Of a stretch of DNA of 64,000 nucleotides, positions 34,800-47,416 are shown piece by piece. The first letter of the stretch is position 1. The number at the start of each line of letters is the position of its first letter. Origin of the DNA: Trichostrongylus colubriformis (Eukaryota > Nematoda > Chromadorea > Rhabditida > Trichostrongylidae); the NCBI GenBank assembly GCA_963978905.1, contig OZ022256.1, positions 3,579,501-3,643,500 on the forward strand. The letters are read 5' to 3'. Below the pieces are notes generated by a model. It was given only the letters and a program-made list of their open reading frames with translations. It did no database searches and had not been told where the DNA came from. Position numbers and translations under genes: made by a program.

Positions 34800-36330
34800 T
34801 TCTAGAAATAAATATTGGAATTGGATCATCTGAGCAATTTTTCTCACGTTATACATAGCGGCGTATATTTTCACAATAACATCACTTGACTTTCTGTGTA
34901 TGTAAGAAATGATAAATATTTTGACAATAATCGCCTTCTTCTTCCTGGAATTGGATTTCCGTCTTCTATTTTCGCAATCAAACTCATTCATTGACACATA
35001 CGTGGGGTCGCACTTCATTTATGTATGGAGCCGTGGCGAGCAATGGGAACTCCTATAGTGAATCACCCAAATAAAGGTGGGGGTCTAAAAAGCATGTATA
35101 TGGCGGAATCTTGGTGGAGGGAGCGGGTGAGCTCCGGAAAGTTCGTCCTCTTCAGAGGTACCAGGTAAAGAGGAAGTGAGAGCTGGGAATACATGTTCTC
35201 AGAAAATAAAGCTTCCACTTCAGAAGGGATGATGCGTAGCAAAATTCGCATTGAAAAAAACGGGGCAGGGGTCTTATCACGACCCCGCAGCACGACGTGT
35301 CATTCTGCAGCTCATCAGCCGGGCGATCAGCGAGGGCAGGATAATGTTCGCCTGCTACAAAGGTTTACGAGTTCCTATCTCTCGGGTTTTTAGACTTATC
35401 CCTCGTTCTTTCTCATTGTTACACTTTCCCACTTTCTTTCTCACTGAGCGTCCCTGCTTTCATATCCCACAATTTGCCATATTTACCCCTCCCGTTGTCT
35501 TTAGCAGCTGCCACGTGCTTTAACTCGACCCGCCCCTCTTTCGGATGCAACGGTGAGAAGAGCGTCATATTTTTCGGGATCACAGTCCCTTTCTTCTTCG
35601 CTTCATACAACTAACAGCAGCTCGACTTTACTCAATGATCGTTTATGTGGCCGCAACCACCGCTATCACTGCCTTTAACAATGTGATGAATGAGCAAATC
35701 AACTTGTAGAAACGTATATTTTATCGCCTTTCTTCACACGTTCAGGTATTTCACAGAATGCACCGCCCTGACGACTCCTAATCCCTTTCGCAATTATCAC
35801 TATTTCACCGTGTCGTTGGTGTGTAAGGATCTGGTCATCCACATTATGGAAATTTCTTTCGTTGCTGAACTTTAGTGCTCGGAAATCGGGATTTTCACTT
35901 TTAAATGACCAATAGCCTTTTCCATCTGTCGAATAGATGTCCAGTTGATCTGCGTGGGGTCTACGTTTCTTGAGTTTTTTCCTTCCCCATAATTATATGG
36001 CGTTTGTTCACGATGGGCCCCTGCGAAGCTTCACACGAAAAGACCAAATTACAGCAGTGATGAATTGCCTTTGAGCCTCCACATTATTTCGACACATGGG
36101 CCAAAGTACACCAAGATTCCTCGAGAGGAGCTTAGGAGGGACCGTATTTGGTCGGACAGGAGGGGAGTTGTACCTAGAGGTCAGCGATAGGCAGTAGAAT
36201 CAAAATTTTCAATAAATAGATGAGAAGCGAAGAGTATTTCCCGCATACGGAAATGTGAAATAAATATTTTTCTGCTTCAGATAAAATACATAGCAAAAAA
36301 GCACATCGCAACTATGCAATCCGCCGACAA

Positions 36331-36420
36331 TTACGCTGCTTTCATACTTTGCACGTTAGCGGCAAAGCAATGTGCTCGCCCTTGGCGCCAGCCAGTGTGC
36401 AATGTATGAACGTGGTCTTA
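36331..36420. mobile_element. Short palindromic MITE
   Basis: TTACGCTGCTTTCATACTTTGCA at the left and TGCAATGTATGAACGTGGTC with TTA at the right. About 90 nt, with inverted ends. Confidence 0.65.
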
Positions 36421-37757
36421 CTGATGTTACAGAGGCCAAAAAAGGGGCTTGAACTTGGCCCTCCCCCGTAGAGGGGGGAGGTCGTACTGAAGCGGCTATT
36501 TTTCTCAACACCTGAGGGTGCCCTGACGTGGGCTGAGATTTCGTAGCGTGAGAAGCATTGAACACCAGGCGCGAAATTCTGGACTCCACTCCTTCCCGCA
36601 CAGCTTTTGAAAGGTTGTTCTGTAGATATTCTTGGGCGTTCCCGTTCACTTAGATTTCCATTTTCTGCGATTGAAGGAAATGTTCTTGTGTTTCTTGTGT
36701 TGGTTCTTGGTTCTTGTGTTTGTGGGTATCTGATAAAATAATTTTGGGAGCAATGGGATTCATATAGTTCCCGTGCACGACCCTCAAAGCATACCTCCAA
36801 GATACATTTTGGGTTAAATGTGTCTGGAACTCGTAAATGAGACAAGAATGGATTTATGTCCGGTTAGAGGATAGAAATATTTCACCAAATTATTCAAAAG
36901 GGTTGGAATAACATCCCTTAACGTGTTTTTTGCTAGAGCAAGATAACGACGAAGGTGTGCGTTCGGTGCGGGAAAAGTCAACACACGTAGGAACTACGTG
37001 AAGAGTGAGCTATAGAAGTTTTCACCGCATATTAGAAGCGCATCCCTGTCATCTTCGCCTCTGAAAAAAAAAGGCCAAGCTTTTCTGAGCTCGACATGGA
37101 TCATTCCATCATGAAATGTGCCTTCGAAGAAGGTAGGCGTCTGCGTAGGCGGTTGCACACCCTTTCACTTTCTAAGTTTTTAATGTCCCTTGATAAATTC
37201 ACATCCTGCTAGCAACTTCGTTAACCCTCTTGGCAATTACTGGGGAGATTTTCATACGTCAACCTTAATTGTGTCGATTGAGGCGACAATAAGTGGCCAG
37301 TACCTGAGATAAACATACACCACCGTAATGAACACGTAAGTGACTACTAACGATTAGCAATTCATGTGCTGTCTGCTGTTTGGTTGTTTGCATGCTGTCA
37401 CTGATAACTTTGAAGCTTCCTTTTCCTACATTCATGGTTTTCCTCTAGAGCGTTTCATTTGGGCAGTACGCCGTTAGCACCTAATGGATGTAGCCATAAC
37501 AATTATCATGTATAGTGAATGAACTAGCAAGAAGGTTTTTGTTTGTGAGCAATGTCCTGTTCAGTTCTACAGCTTTTTCGTAGGGTGAGTCACTGTGAGC
37601 AACCGCTCACTTTTTACACAGTTTAGCTCCGCGCGTCAGTAGTGCCCTTTGATTTTTCAGCTTTACTGAGAAGATCCACACCTTGTTGGTGTTGGGCAGA
37701 CCTAATTGGAAAAACAGCATTGCCATCGATAGTCCTGACTTAGGACAGTTTAGAATG

Positions 37758-37926
37758 TAAGGCCGCGTTCATACTCTCTAGTGCCGGATACATGGCGTGG
37801 CTGTGGGTCTCTGCGACTCCGCCTATGACACCCTGCCTCGTTGCCTGCTCGTCTTTCCATCTCCCCGTGGCACTCTGCCTCACTACCTGTGAACTCCCTG
37901 CCGGTGCAGAGTATGAGCGCGGCGTA
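37758..37926. mobile_element. Palindromic MITE upstream of receptor C
   Basis: The left end TAAGGCCGCGTTCATACTCT and right end GCAGAGTATGAGCGCGGC with TAA are inverted. The internal CACTCTGCCTC segment is shared with other copies. Confidence 0.75.
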
Positions 37927-38240
37927 ACCAGGTGTACAAGCGCTCTGATGCCATACACGAGGGTTCTGCTGAGGTACCTAGAAACACTAAAAAAGCTGGG
38001 GAAATTCATTGCAACAGATCAGAAAGGAGTCTGTGTTGCTCACTCCGCTCCGGATATACCCCGCATATGTATTTTTCATTAAACATGCGTTTTTCATTAT
38101 ATGTCATAAGAACGCTTCCCTCCATCTTAGGCCATAAAGCGCCAGAGTGAGTGCTACCGCATACCATGGGATGTGGGAGGGCAATCTTCACCGTGTCGTA
38201 GGTGTCAACACTTTTTTGCAAGTATTGTGAACAATGTACG

Positions 38241-38249
38241 CATTTTCAG
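38241..38249 (+). promoter_or_regulatory. Probable trans-splice acceptor of receptor C
   Basis: CATTTTCAG is a textbook nematode 3' splice signal 46 nt before the ATG at 38296. It is the counterpart of the acceptors ahead of A and B. Confidence 0.5.
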
Positions 38250-38295
38250 TGACATCACTACGGGCTTTAGCAAACTCTTCCATCTCGAGCTACAA

Positions 38296-41200
38296 ATGGA
38301 CTCTTTTGTGAATGGAGTTATAATGATGGTGGTTTGTGTACTAATCTTCATTTAATATTCAAATGGAGAGCAACTTGAGCGTTGTTAAATATCTTAATTT
38401 GGGCAATACTCAAAATGTTCCAGCGACAAGTATTTCAGTTGGGCGTAATTGGGCTTCTACCACTTTTGTTTGTCGTATTGCGATTGCTGCTGATTCGTCA
38501 TCGTCTTCATCCGTTCCACTACCTCATTCTTTCGAAACTTGCAGCAGATGGTATTGAAATGCTCGTGCCACTTATGGCACTTTCTGCATCTCAGCTATTA
38601 TTGTGAGTTTGAACACTTTGTACAAGCTGCGTTCATACTTTGCGCATCACAGCCGGCACCGGTGCGCAAAGTATGAACGCGGCCTTGAGGGTATTTTCAG
38701 TTTCAATAGTCGCTAAGGCTTTCGCAACCTCTAACCAAAGCACATAAAGTGCATGTGCCTTTCTGTTCCATTCAACCTGGATATAGCAATTGCCTCATGG
38801 CATTATAATCATCCCTCTGTAATAAAAAAAAAGGCCGTAGAGTGAATAGCATTCCACCGTGGAAAAGCAGCTGGGACTTCCTCTGTCAATTCGGGACCGT
38901 GTAACTACAGACCGATTAAGGGCAGTGAATGAAACGTCACCATTTCAGCACAGTGCCAAATGATGAACGTGTGAACAAGGGCTGGGTCTATTGGTGGGGG
39001 GGAGGGGAATTAGGAATGAGCCATTTAACAGTGCACAGACTACACAGACTAAGACAAATAGACAAATGAACTGGCCCGATTAGCGCGTGAATTTTGAAAA
39101 TTTTTGAAACTTGAAAAGTGTCGTCGTGTGGCTCACGGGCATCTTCACCACGGCTTCAAATTCGCGCGCCAGTAGGTCCATTTTTTATTCTCGTCCGTGC
39201 CCTCTCGAAGTCGCTCTTCATAGACGCTTTCCCTCTCTAGAATCGTGCTTGGCGCAGCTGAGGGTTACAGGACCAGGATATTTCGCAGCCCTTCAGGCGC
39301 ACCCAATGTACCCAACCAATCACTTTCGTGCAAAACACGACTGTGTGTGGATCAATTCATTCGAAAAACAAATTAACACAAGTAGATGATGAAAAGTAGA
39401 TCAATGAAGCGGTTCAATCCCAATAGGATTGCACCGTAGCACTAATCAAGAAGCGAAATAGCGCTGAGGTACACTGAATTTATCCAAGTATGGCAATTTT
39501 TCAGGGGGCATTGGCTGCATAAACAGAACGCACCGATTGCTGGCTACCTGGCGCTATCTCTGCAATACTCCAGCATCTATTCTTCTGTGGCGATGACCGT
39601 AAATCGACTAGTTGCTGTAACCTACCCTCGACAGTACAATAAGTGGTTCAATCGCAAAAGAACGGTGATCTACATTGTAGCATGCTGGGTGCTTGCATGG
39701 ACTCACAATGCTATTCATTTGGAAGGTCGGTTCACTACTTCATTCAGAACATTGCAGGAATCCACTTAATGATTTATTTATTTATTTAATTGCTAGAGGC
39801 ATGGTGCACAATGACATTTGTGTGTTAGTAGAACGGGAAGAACAAGAAATATTGGATCAACCGAAACGAGGCGAAACATATGAGGAAGAGGCTCCCCAAA
39901 TTTTCAAAACAGCAGTCGGAGGCTCTGACTGTAAATGGTTGTTCAAATATATAAACATGTTTCAGAAGCTGATGAAGGTAATAGCAACTTTTGTTGGATA
40001 AATAAATCAGATTTAGCTAGTTATAAGTCAAGAAGATAAGCAAGCCCGAGGCCGCAGCGGGGCGGATGCAGGTTAGGCAACACATTTAAGCCGCGTCCAT
40101 ACTTTGCCACCGACGTCGTCGCTGCCGGTGCCGGCGTCAGTTAGACGCAGACATTGTCGGCGCGGCTTCCCTGACGCAACCATTTGCCTGCCGCAGACGA
40201 CGGCGTCTATAGATAATGCGCACCGTTTGCAAAATGCTTGACCCAAACACACTACAGTGTGGTGATCGTGACGAGAGCCTAGGAATTCAAATTCGAATGT
40301 GGAATATGGCATAGTATGGCACTTTACAAGCTATGCATGCGGCTTTTTCTAGATACGGACCCTAACCACTGGCTCGGTGGTGCTTCAAGACATTCAACTG
40401 AGCCCATTTTCGAATAATAGAAGAAAGAAGCTCTTTTTGGGAAACACCACTAATGTACCGGGGTGTGCCATATACAGAAGATGTAAGTAGAAGTGTAGCT
40501 CAAACACGGTGAATAACAAAATACGAAATTATTCAAAACAAGATGTGTAAGGTGCGCTGTTTTAATGGTTGCGCTAATTATGCGCTGCCTATGGAATGAA
40601 AGCTGTACCATTAGCCACCTTCTCCAAAAAATTAAGTGAAAATAGAAGAAACAGCTAACCTCCACCTCTCAGTGACAATATGAGCGTATCGTTCGAAGAA
40701 AGCTTCCAGGGGTCCTCTTACAGATAAATACTTAAAAACAGCGAGAGGGGTAATTTCGGCAGACTGTAGAGTATGAAAGTAGGGGTGCTCAGCAATGTAA
40801 CAGTTTAGAGAACGTGTAATCTCAGTTCTTTCTTCTTACTCTTCTCGATGCCTTTAACTTTCGATTATTTCAGACGGCTGCACTTTTACATTCAGTCCAG
40901 AGGCATGCCAGTTTAAGTTCAGCGACAAACATTGCGGACACACACTTTCACTATTTCAAGATCTTATTTATAATATTACAATTGCTGTCGTTACCACACT
41001 AGTCGACATCTACTGCTTGTTGAAACTCAACTACACAAAAGAGGTTGGCCTTTAATTCCAAGGTAGTGAAACTTTTCAAACAAGTGTGTGCAAAGTTTAG
41101 AGAACATGATCGTCATCCTGCTTAAAGGAACCGGAAGGGGTCCGAAACAAGAAAAAAAATACAAAGAAATGAGCATTTTGTAAGGTTAGAAGCGATATCG

Positions 41201-44200
41201 GTGAAAAAAGCCGGATTCAAAAGTGCATCGCTGTGGTGTGTATTCGCGCCTCATTCGCACCATCGCACTGACTTTCCGAGTTGCCCGCTGTAGGAGACTG
41301 GCCGCGGTCCAACATTACTTGTAGCACCTGACTCCCAGCGCAGTGGAGTGGCCATTCCCAACTACATTAGCATTCATGTAAGTACAACTAGAAACAGTGT
41401 AAGAAAGAATAAAGGAAAAAGTAAAAGAAAAAAGCAAATTTATAAAAGAAACATCTTCTCTTGGCACCATGCCACGGCGTCAAATTGGGGAGTTTGTGCA
41501 GTGGCGGCCACTTGAACTCGTCCACACTACGTCTGTTCTACCGTAGGCCAAAATTACCTCCTTCTGGTGTCTTTAATTTCTTTGAAGGAACAGGAAGGGG
41601 TCGAAAGAAAAAGGAAGATGCAAAGAAATGATCATTTCGTAACGATTATTCAAAGTTAGAAGCAATAATCGGTGGAAAGACCCGAATTCAAAAGCGCGGC
41701 GCTGTGGTGTGTATTTGTATCACATTCGCATAAACACACTGACTTTCCGAGTTGTCCGCTGTAGAGATGTCATTTGTTATTTCGTAGAGTGAATTTCATT
41801 CATTGGTGATGATTTGGAATAAGTGAAACAACACAGAGCAACAAACAAGTAAAACAACTGAATGAAGAATAAGCGAAAGCGTAAGCGTAAGAAAAAGTGT
41901 AATTACATTTAAAACCCAATGGATCCACTTCGACGTCTTGGCAAGGTGCCGTGTGGGCATTGCGGCAACTTCAAGCCACCATTTTTCATACCGTAAACCA
42001 AAATGGCCCTCCTCCCAGTGGCTTTAAGCAAACTTCACAAATTACGCTGTTTTCTAGCGATGGAGAAGCCAAAATGACAAGAAAGTCCTTTTGGCAGCAG
42101 ACACACCTTTAGATGTACACTACTAGCGTGCGAGACAGAAAAATTAAAACGCAATGGTAAATCCATCCGCGATGCTGTGGAAAGGCCCAACACTTCCAAC
42201 ATGACATCACTGACTTGCAGACGAAAAGTAAGGCCGAGTTCATACTTTGCGTAACCGACGCCGTCACCGGCGGCGACGACGTCAATCTGATAACGCGCTC
42301 TACTTACAACGACCCACAATGCAGTATGATGAGCGTGGCGAGGGCCGGCGAATCCGAATCTTGGCATAGTGCCAAAGGGCCACAGTCTCCTATTTTCTTC
42401 TCATTATTTCGTAATCGCAGGTCTATTTTCAAGTTTTAGTGTTTGAGTTGTTTTCGAGTCGAAATCGAACCTGCAATAACGAAACAATGAGTATAAAATG
42501 GAGAAATGTGTAGGACGTTTGTGGTAGAGGTTTATTGTTGAGCGGCAATACAATTGTTGCAGTGGTAGAATGCTAATCATCGGAGTTAACAAATCTGGGC
42601 GTGACTCTGTGTCTCAAATGAGGTCACACCGCAAGTGCAGGGTGATTAAGTGCACATAATCTGTGTATGATGTACGAAAGGTAACTTATAGATAGATCGT
42701 GAGAGAATATGCGGTTGGTTGTGGTGGAATACCAAGACACAGAGGTCTTCTCGCCTACGCCAAGATTTGAATTCGCTGGGTGTCGCCACGATCATCATAT
42801 CGTATTATGAGTCGTTGTAACTGGAGCACGTTATCAGATTGACGCCGTCGTTGGCGGCAAGCAAATGATTTTGACGACTTCGCCGCCGGCGCCGACGTCG
42901 GCCATGCAAAGTATGAACGCGGCCTCAAAGGTTGCTCCCTATGTATGCCATGTATGTACAATGGAAGTGGCTCAATTAGCCGCCGTCAGACTACTGTGAA
43001 GCCTGCTGTCTTCAGTGATTCCACTGCAGTTCCAAGAAACATGAAGAGCTCAAAATGTGAAGTTAGGTATACCTTGTCTCCATAATATGTATAACAAAAC
43101 ATTCAGGTGGTGGCTTACTCCCTGGACCGGAAGAAAAAGGAAAAGCCGTGGTTTTTTCAGGTAATCCTTTTTTGATCGATCCGTATTTCGTTAAATCTAT
43201 AATATTCCGCACTGAGAAAGTATGCATTCAGACAACATCTAACTCACTTATATACGTGTTGATGCTGGCATCATTCCATGCGGCCGATTTTTTCGAAGGA
43301 ACTACAATACGCTTCTTCCTTACCGCAGTCCCATGGCAAATTTGGCTCGCATCAGCGCCGTAAGGGTTTCAAATTATTGGAGTGACTCCAGATTATTTAT
43401 GCTTCAAACCATACATACCATAAAAAGATCACTATGTTCTCAGAATGGTCAACAGACGACAGCCAAGTAACGATCAAAGTGATCCATAAGGGTGCATCTT
43501 AGCTTGACGCGGCACATACATAATCGCTTTAACTGAGAGAACCGTTCCCTTATGCGGCTCCACGGAAAAATCACCAGCGCGAGCATGCGATGGGTACGGT
43601 CGCGTTTATACTTTGCGTCGGCAGGGCGTGACTCTGTTCACAGCAGTGAGGCAGAGTGGCAAAGGAAAGGTGCAGAGACGATGCAGGATAAGGTGGCACA
43701 GGCGGAGACCCAAAGACACGCAGCCCCGCCACCGCAAAGTATGAACGCGTCCTAAAGAACGTCCCCTTCGCACGGCGCGACGTCGGGTGATGGCCAACAG
43801 TGTTACCGTTGCCCTTCGAAAAGGGTAACCTTTCACCCCTTTTGCTAGTATACTAAGGGAAAGTTCATTATGCTCCGATAAGCTTTGTTATGTGATAGCT
43901 GCGTTAACCGATCACCTTAGCGTGGCAGGTCTTCTTCACGCGAATTTGCCCACGACCCTACGAATGCAGGCTTCAGGAGCTTACGTGTTTGTCAGTCCGG
44001 TGTATACTCATTGGGCAAAACAAAGAGCAGAAATGCGACCGCTAATTTGAGAGGTTGGTGAGGGCCAAAAAAGTCACCCTCACTGAAGCGCAATGGTAGC
44101 AGCGCAGGTCACCCCCACCGACGTACCGCACGCTAGGGCTCGCCCGTCACCCATCACGCGCCCGCAAGGTTTCTGTCATTTTCCCCGCAATGCCCCCCGC

Positions 44201-44430
44201 CCTCCACCGCTCTGCTGTTCAGGGGCGGTGACTTGAATTGGCTCTGGCTCAGCGGGAACGATCACTGTGGGACCCGCTGCAAACGTTACGCCATGGCTAT
44301 TGAGTAGAATATGGTGATCTCAGTGGTACTTTTCAGGATTATTATCATCTGTGCCGACAGAGAATATCGAACTTCGCCCCGTAGTTTATGGAAGGCAAGG
44401 ACTAAAAGCGAAGTCACTGCAGCATTTTGA
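38296..44430 (+). CDS. Nematode 7TM chemoreceptor-like GPCR, paralogue C (srx-like)
   Basis: Exons 38296-38331, 38424-38602, 39505-39725, 40874-41043, 43107-43160, 43232-43359 and 44337-44430 (TGA) form an open 293-residue frame with the same exon lengths as A and B. It is more diverged (for example RQVFQLGVIGLLPLLFVVLR in TM1, VAVTYPRQYNKWF after TM3, DGCTFTFSPEACQFKF in the loop, and a TM7 end IICADREYR), but the helix order, NRLVAV motif and Cys-rich loop are kept. Introns are 92, 902, 1148, 2063, 71 and 977 nt, all GT-AG. Intron 1 ends in a canonical TTCCAG, unlike A and B. Intron 2 holds a tiny MITE and intron 4 a tandem pair of TTAA-ended repeats. It is intact and probably a functional chemosensory receptor. 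Confidence 0.85.
38624..38686. mobile_element. Minimal 63-nt palindromic MITE in intron 2 of C
   Basis: AAGCTGCGTTCATACTTTGC meets GCAAAGTATGAACGCGGCCTT with only about 20 nt between, itself near-palindromic (GCCGGCACCGGTGC). It lies about 20 nt after the exon 2 donor. Confidence 0.8.
40087..40345. mobile_element. Decayed palindromic MITE in intron 3 of C
   Basis: The left end TAAGCCGCGTCCATACTTTGC is clear. Internal CACACTACAGTGTGGTGATCG matches the long form at 503-877. The right end is eroded (GCATGCGGCTT). Confidence 0.5.
41122..41576 (+). mobile_element. TTAA-ended repeat, tandem copy 1 in intron 4 of C
   Basis: It starts TTAAAGGAACCGGAAGGGG and ends CTTCTGGTGTCTTTAA, so the ends are inverted and include TTAA. 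The body keeps GATATCGGTGAAAAAAGCC and CAGTGGCGGCCACTTG. It directly abuts a second copy. Confidence 0.7.
41577..42028 (+). mobile_element. TTAA-ended repeat, tandem copy 2 in intron 4 of C
   Basis: It starts TTTCTTTGAAGGAACAGGAAG and ends CCTCCCAGTGGCTTTAA. It is the same family in the same orientation as the preceding copy, with the shared TTAA region between them. Confidence 0.7.
42229..42926. mobile_element. Palindromic MITE with a large central insert, intron 4 of C
   Basis: The outer arms are TAAGGCCGAGTTCATACTTTG and CAAAGTATGAACGCGGCCT. The inner arms GCGAATCCGAATCTTGGC (near 42348) and GCCAAGATTTGAATTCGC (near 42760) also pair. About 390 nt between them is unrelated and contains a tRNA-like AGTGGTAGAATGCTAATC stretch. 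I infer insertion of another element into the hairpin centre. Confidence 0.65.
43597..43755. mobile_element. Palindromic MITE in intron 6 of C
   Basis: CGGTCGCGTTTATACTTTGCG at the left and CGCAAAGTATGAACGCGTCCT at the right, with the shared internal GTGAGGCAGAGTGGCA segment. Confidence 0.75.
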
Positions 44431-44865
44431 TTCAATAGAAATGTAAAAATTATCCACTCACTTACTAATCACTTTGCTTTACTTTTATGATCATTAAAGG
44501 CAGCGTTTGGAGTAATTCGGATGTCATTCCTTTCAATCTTTGATACTCACCGGTGAACGTTTTCACCACGAAAGCTTACAAGCACCACGTCATTTCGATC
44601 AATACCGCCTTATTACGATATGATAAGTACTATTCTGCTATCATACTCATTACTCTACACCTCAGTCATTCTTCTGTGAAGTCGACCCTAGGAGGCGGAT
44701 GGACTTCGTCAGGTCTTATCCGCCACGCCGTCACCACAGCTCGGGGGCACGCTTTTCGACGGGGATTCGCCATGAAAAACCTTATCATGCCCATAGTTTC
44801 TATGAGAGTAACTCCATTCAGGGATTTTCCATTAGCCATATTATCTCTAATGCTGTCTTCAAAGG

Positions 44866-45276
44866 CACACCATGCGATAATCAGATTAGTGGTTTACTTT
44901 ATTAGGGCAAGTACGCCCTTGAATAACTGCTCAGACGGCATCTCTGTCAACTGTGCCACGCTCACCCCAAACAAATAACACGTGGCCTTCGATGAACAAT
45001 TTCGAATGTGGGACTGTTTTCACAGTCGGAATGACTGTTCCATCAAATTATACCTTTTTATTGCAAGTTTCCTTCTCCACGTGAGCTCCGCGGTTCGTCT
45101 AAGGTTAGGTGTGATTTGGTTGGGGGGGAGGGGGAGAGACCTGGTTCGCTTGTGTCGATGCAGGCAGGTGCAACGTGCGGCGGTAAAAAAAAGGTGCAGT
45201 TGATCCAAGGACCTAATCGCTCCAAAAAGTCAGTCACTAATATGATTATCGCGTGCTGTGCCTTTAATTACAATTG
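44866..45276. mobile_element. TIR element, AAAGGCACACCA family, copy 1
   Basis: The left end AAAGGCACACCATGCGATAA and right end TTATCGCGTGCTGTGCCTTT (read through 45276) are inverted repeats extending into ATCAGATTAGTGG. Non-coding. The left end adjoins a relative of the 22899-23423 insert. Confidence 0.7.
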
Positions 45277-45497
45277 GTTTTCAACTCGTTGTAACTGCAT
45301 TACTTTATCTTAATGACATCTTCGGAGCTTCTGTGAAGCTGTAATGAATGATACCATATTCGTAATTGTCTGTGACTTCCTCATCTCCAAGCATGACCTG
45401 GCCATAATACGTAGATTCGAAACCTCACGGTCTATTTCGTTAATTAACACAGCATGACCTTGCAGCCCAGTTGGCATTTGCGGGGGGGGGGTATAAT

Positions 45498-45694
45498 AAG
45501 AGAGATAACTGGTAAAGGCACCAAAAGGGAAACAAGGAAGGGAAGCGTATTTGGGAACAATGTTCCCTGGAGGGGGCATTCGAACTCATAAGAGTTAATG
45601 GTAAAGTCACCGAAAGGTAAACAAGGATAGGTAGCGTATTTGGAAACAATGTCCCCTGTAAAGGGGCAATCAAGCTCATAAGAGATAATGTGTC
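45498..45694 (+). repeat. Tandem repeat, about 91-nt unit, two copies
   Basis: Units 45498-45589 and 45590-45679 share GGTAAAG(G/T)CACC(A/G)AAA, CAAGGA and AGCGTATTTGG(G/A)AACAATGT, and a third unit begins at 45680. A G-run precedes the array. Confidence 0.75.
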
Positions 45695-45847
45695 GCGAAT
45701 ATCGCGTTGAAAAACGTGCACTTAGGACGCTATTGCGATCCTAACGCGCTTCACCTCGGGCAGCACGCTTCAGTGTCCGAGTTGGCGAGTTAAGGAGGCC
45801 GACAGCATTGTTTTTTTCATGTCGCGTAGGAGAACTGGTTTCCTCCA

Positions 45848-46078
45848 TGATGACGCGAAACAAGTGGAAAAGAGACGCACAAATGAGTGAAACAACGAAA
45901 GGGTGAATAAGCAAAAAAGCACGCGATAAAAGAAATTCACTTGGATAGAACACTCGAAGTGATACACTTGCCTTCTTGGCACGCATCCATGGCGTCATGT
46001 AGGCAATCGCGGCAAACTGAAGGAACTGCCAGTGCTCACCGTAAACCAAACTTACCCCCTCTTGTGTCTAACTCGGTT
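45848..46078 (+). repeat. Fragment of the TTAA-ended repeat
   Basis: The sequences GAGTGAAACAACGAAAGGG, TTGGCACGCATCCATGG and CCGTAAACCAAACTTACCCC follow the family order, lacking the first half. Confidence 0.5.
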
Positions 46079-46530
46079 ACCAGTAATAAAATGGTGTGCT
46101 TTAGCAATTCATGAATTTATATGACTGCAACGTATCAGGAAGTTTCCTTACTCTCTTGTCTCAGAAAATTCGTACATTATGCATTTAGGCTTGATAAGAG
46201 CATTATAAACAAAATTTGTACTTTGCCGAAAAATTCTGGTGCTGCCGCGAGACTTCACTTCAGATCTCGGACTTCTTCCTACAACGCGTCACTTTGCACT
46301 TGAGCACATAAACTTTTGCTCTCAAAGGCCCTTTGGCCCCACCCACATCTCCAAGAATGCCCTCAATACAAGGTGGCGGTTATTTCTCTTTGGGATTTCA
46401 TTTTCATCGATGAATGGTGCAAAATTACGGTGCTCAAGATATCTGTGCAGTAGAACGTTGTTGATTAAACCCCATTAAATATATATTTTTAGTCCAAGAA
46501 GTAAGCTGGAAATATAGTTCATACTGAGGC

Positions 46531-46665
46531 AGGACCACGTCGATACTTCGCGGTGTCGGCAGTAGGGCGTGGCTTCGTGCCTCTGCGTCTCCGCATGTGC
46601 CACTCTGCCTCGCTGCCTGTGGACGCAGCCACACCCTGTTGGCGCAAAGTATGAACGCGGTCTAA
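46531..46665. mobile_element. Palindromic MITE
   Basis: AGGACCACGTCGATACTTCGC at the left, GCGCAAAGTATGAACGCGGTC at the right, and an internal GCCACTCTGCCTCGCTGCC. Confidence 0.7.
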
Positions 46666-47144
46666 TTAACATATTGATGGCACCAGAGTAAGTGTTACTG
46701 GGCTGTTTTCTGATCATGAAGGCAAAGTGTCTTCTCAGGAGTGCACATGTATATAACGTTATTTTTTTCTTTTTCGGATTTCCACTGGTTGAATAAGTCC
46801 TTTGCTAAATTCAACTGCAAATGTGTTGAATTCCCTGCAGCTTCGAAACTATCCCAATCCTACGAAAAACTGCTTTTGATCACTGAAAATGCAATTTAAT
46901 TCATGCACCATAGACCACGATAGCTCAGATAACGACCCTTAAATAATAACCCGACACTGGTTATCTAGGATTATAAATATCAGCATGCTTATTAGTAACT
47001 CTCATTGAAGAAGCTCAAAGACCAGTGCACAAGATGACACAACGCACACACTAGAGCACATCTGGAAGTTCCGACGGCTCCTACCAACAGATATTTGAAG
47101 TAATAATGCAGCAGTCTATCCAACAAAAGACTTCACGATGAAGA

Positions 47145-47416
47145 GGGCGGAGGTGGTGTAGTGACAGGTGGCGTGCAACCCACTCTCATGGTGCGGGGAT
47201 CAACTCTCGCATCAACGCCCGCCCAGGCTAACCAAGCCTTTCATCCCTCCGGGGTCGGTAAATTGGTACCAGACTCGTCTGGGAGGATAAAAGCACTGGC
47301 TTGCACATCGGCTGGCCACCGCAAGTCATTGTATAGGCCACATCACATTCACCAGCCATCACGATTCTGAATGGAACTAGAATGTGCGGCGCATCCCACA
47401 GAAGGTATTGATTAAC
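47145..47416 (+). mobile_element. tRNA-headed SINE-like repeat, family 2, copy 1
   Basis: The head is GGGCGGAGGTGGTGTAGTGA (A-box-like). Then comes CTCTCATGGTGCGGGGATCA, containing a degenerate B-box, and AACGCCCGCC, which can pair with the start. The tail shared with the copies at 59610 and 61318 runs through AGACTCGTCTGGGAGGATAA and TGGCCACCGCAAGTCATTG to GATTGATTAACGC. Confidence 0.7.

Larger units (their letters stand above)
34800..38240. other. Intergenic between receptors B and C, no gene recognised
   Basis: MITE copies sit at 36331-36420 and 37758-37926, and a repeat at 37030-37200 is related to 48790-48960. C/G-rich short repeats lie near 36459-36485. Otherwise there are no supported exons. 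The flank shows no clear similarity to the A/B 5' flanks, so C is an older duplicate. Confidence 0.5.

Noticed and set aside
36342..36845. 167-codon minus-strand open frame
   Set aside because: It starts in a MITE and runs across a C/G-rich repeat. No similarity I recognise, no conserved motif.
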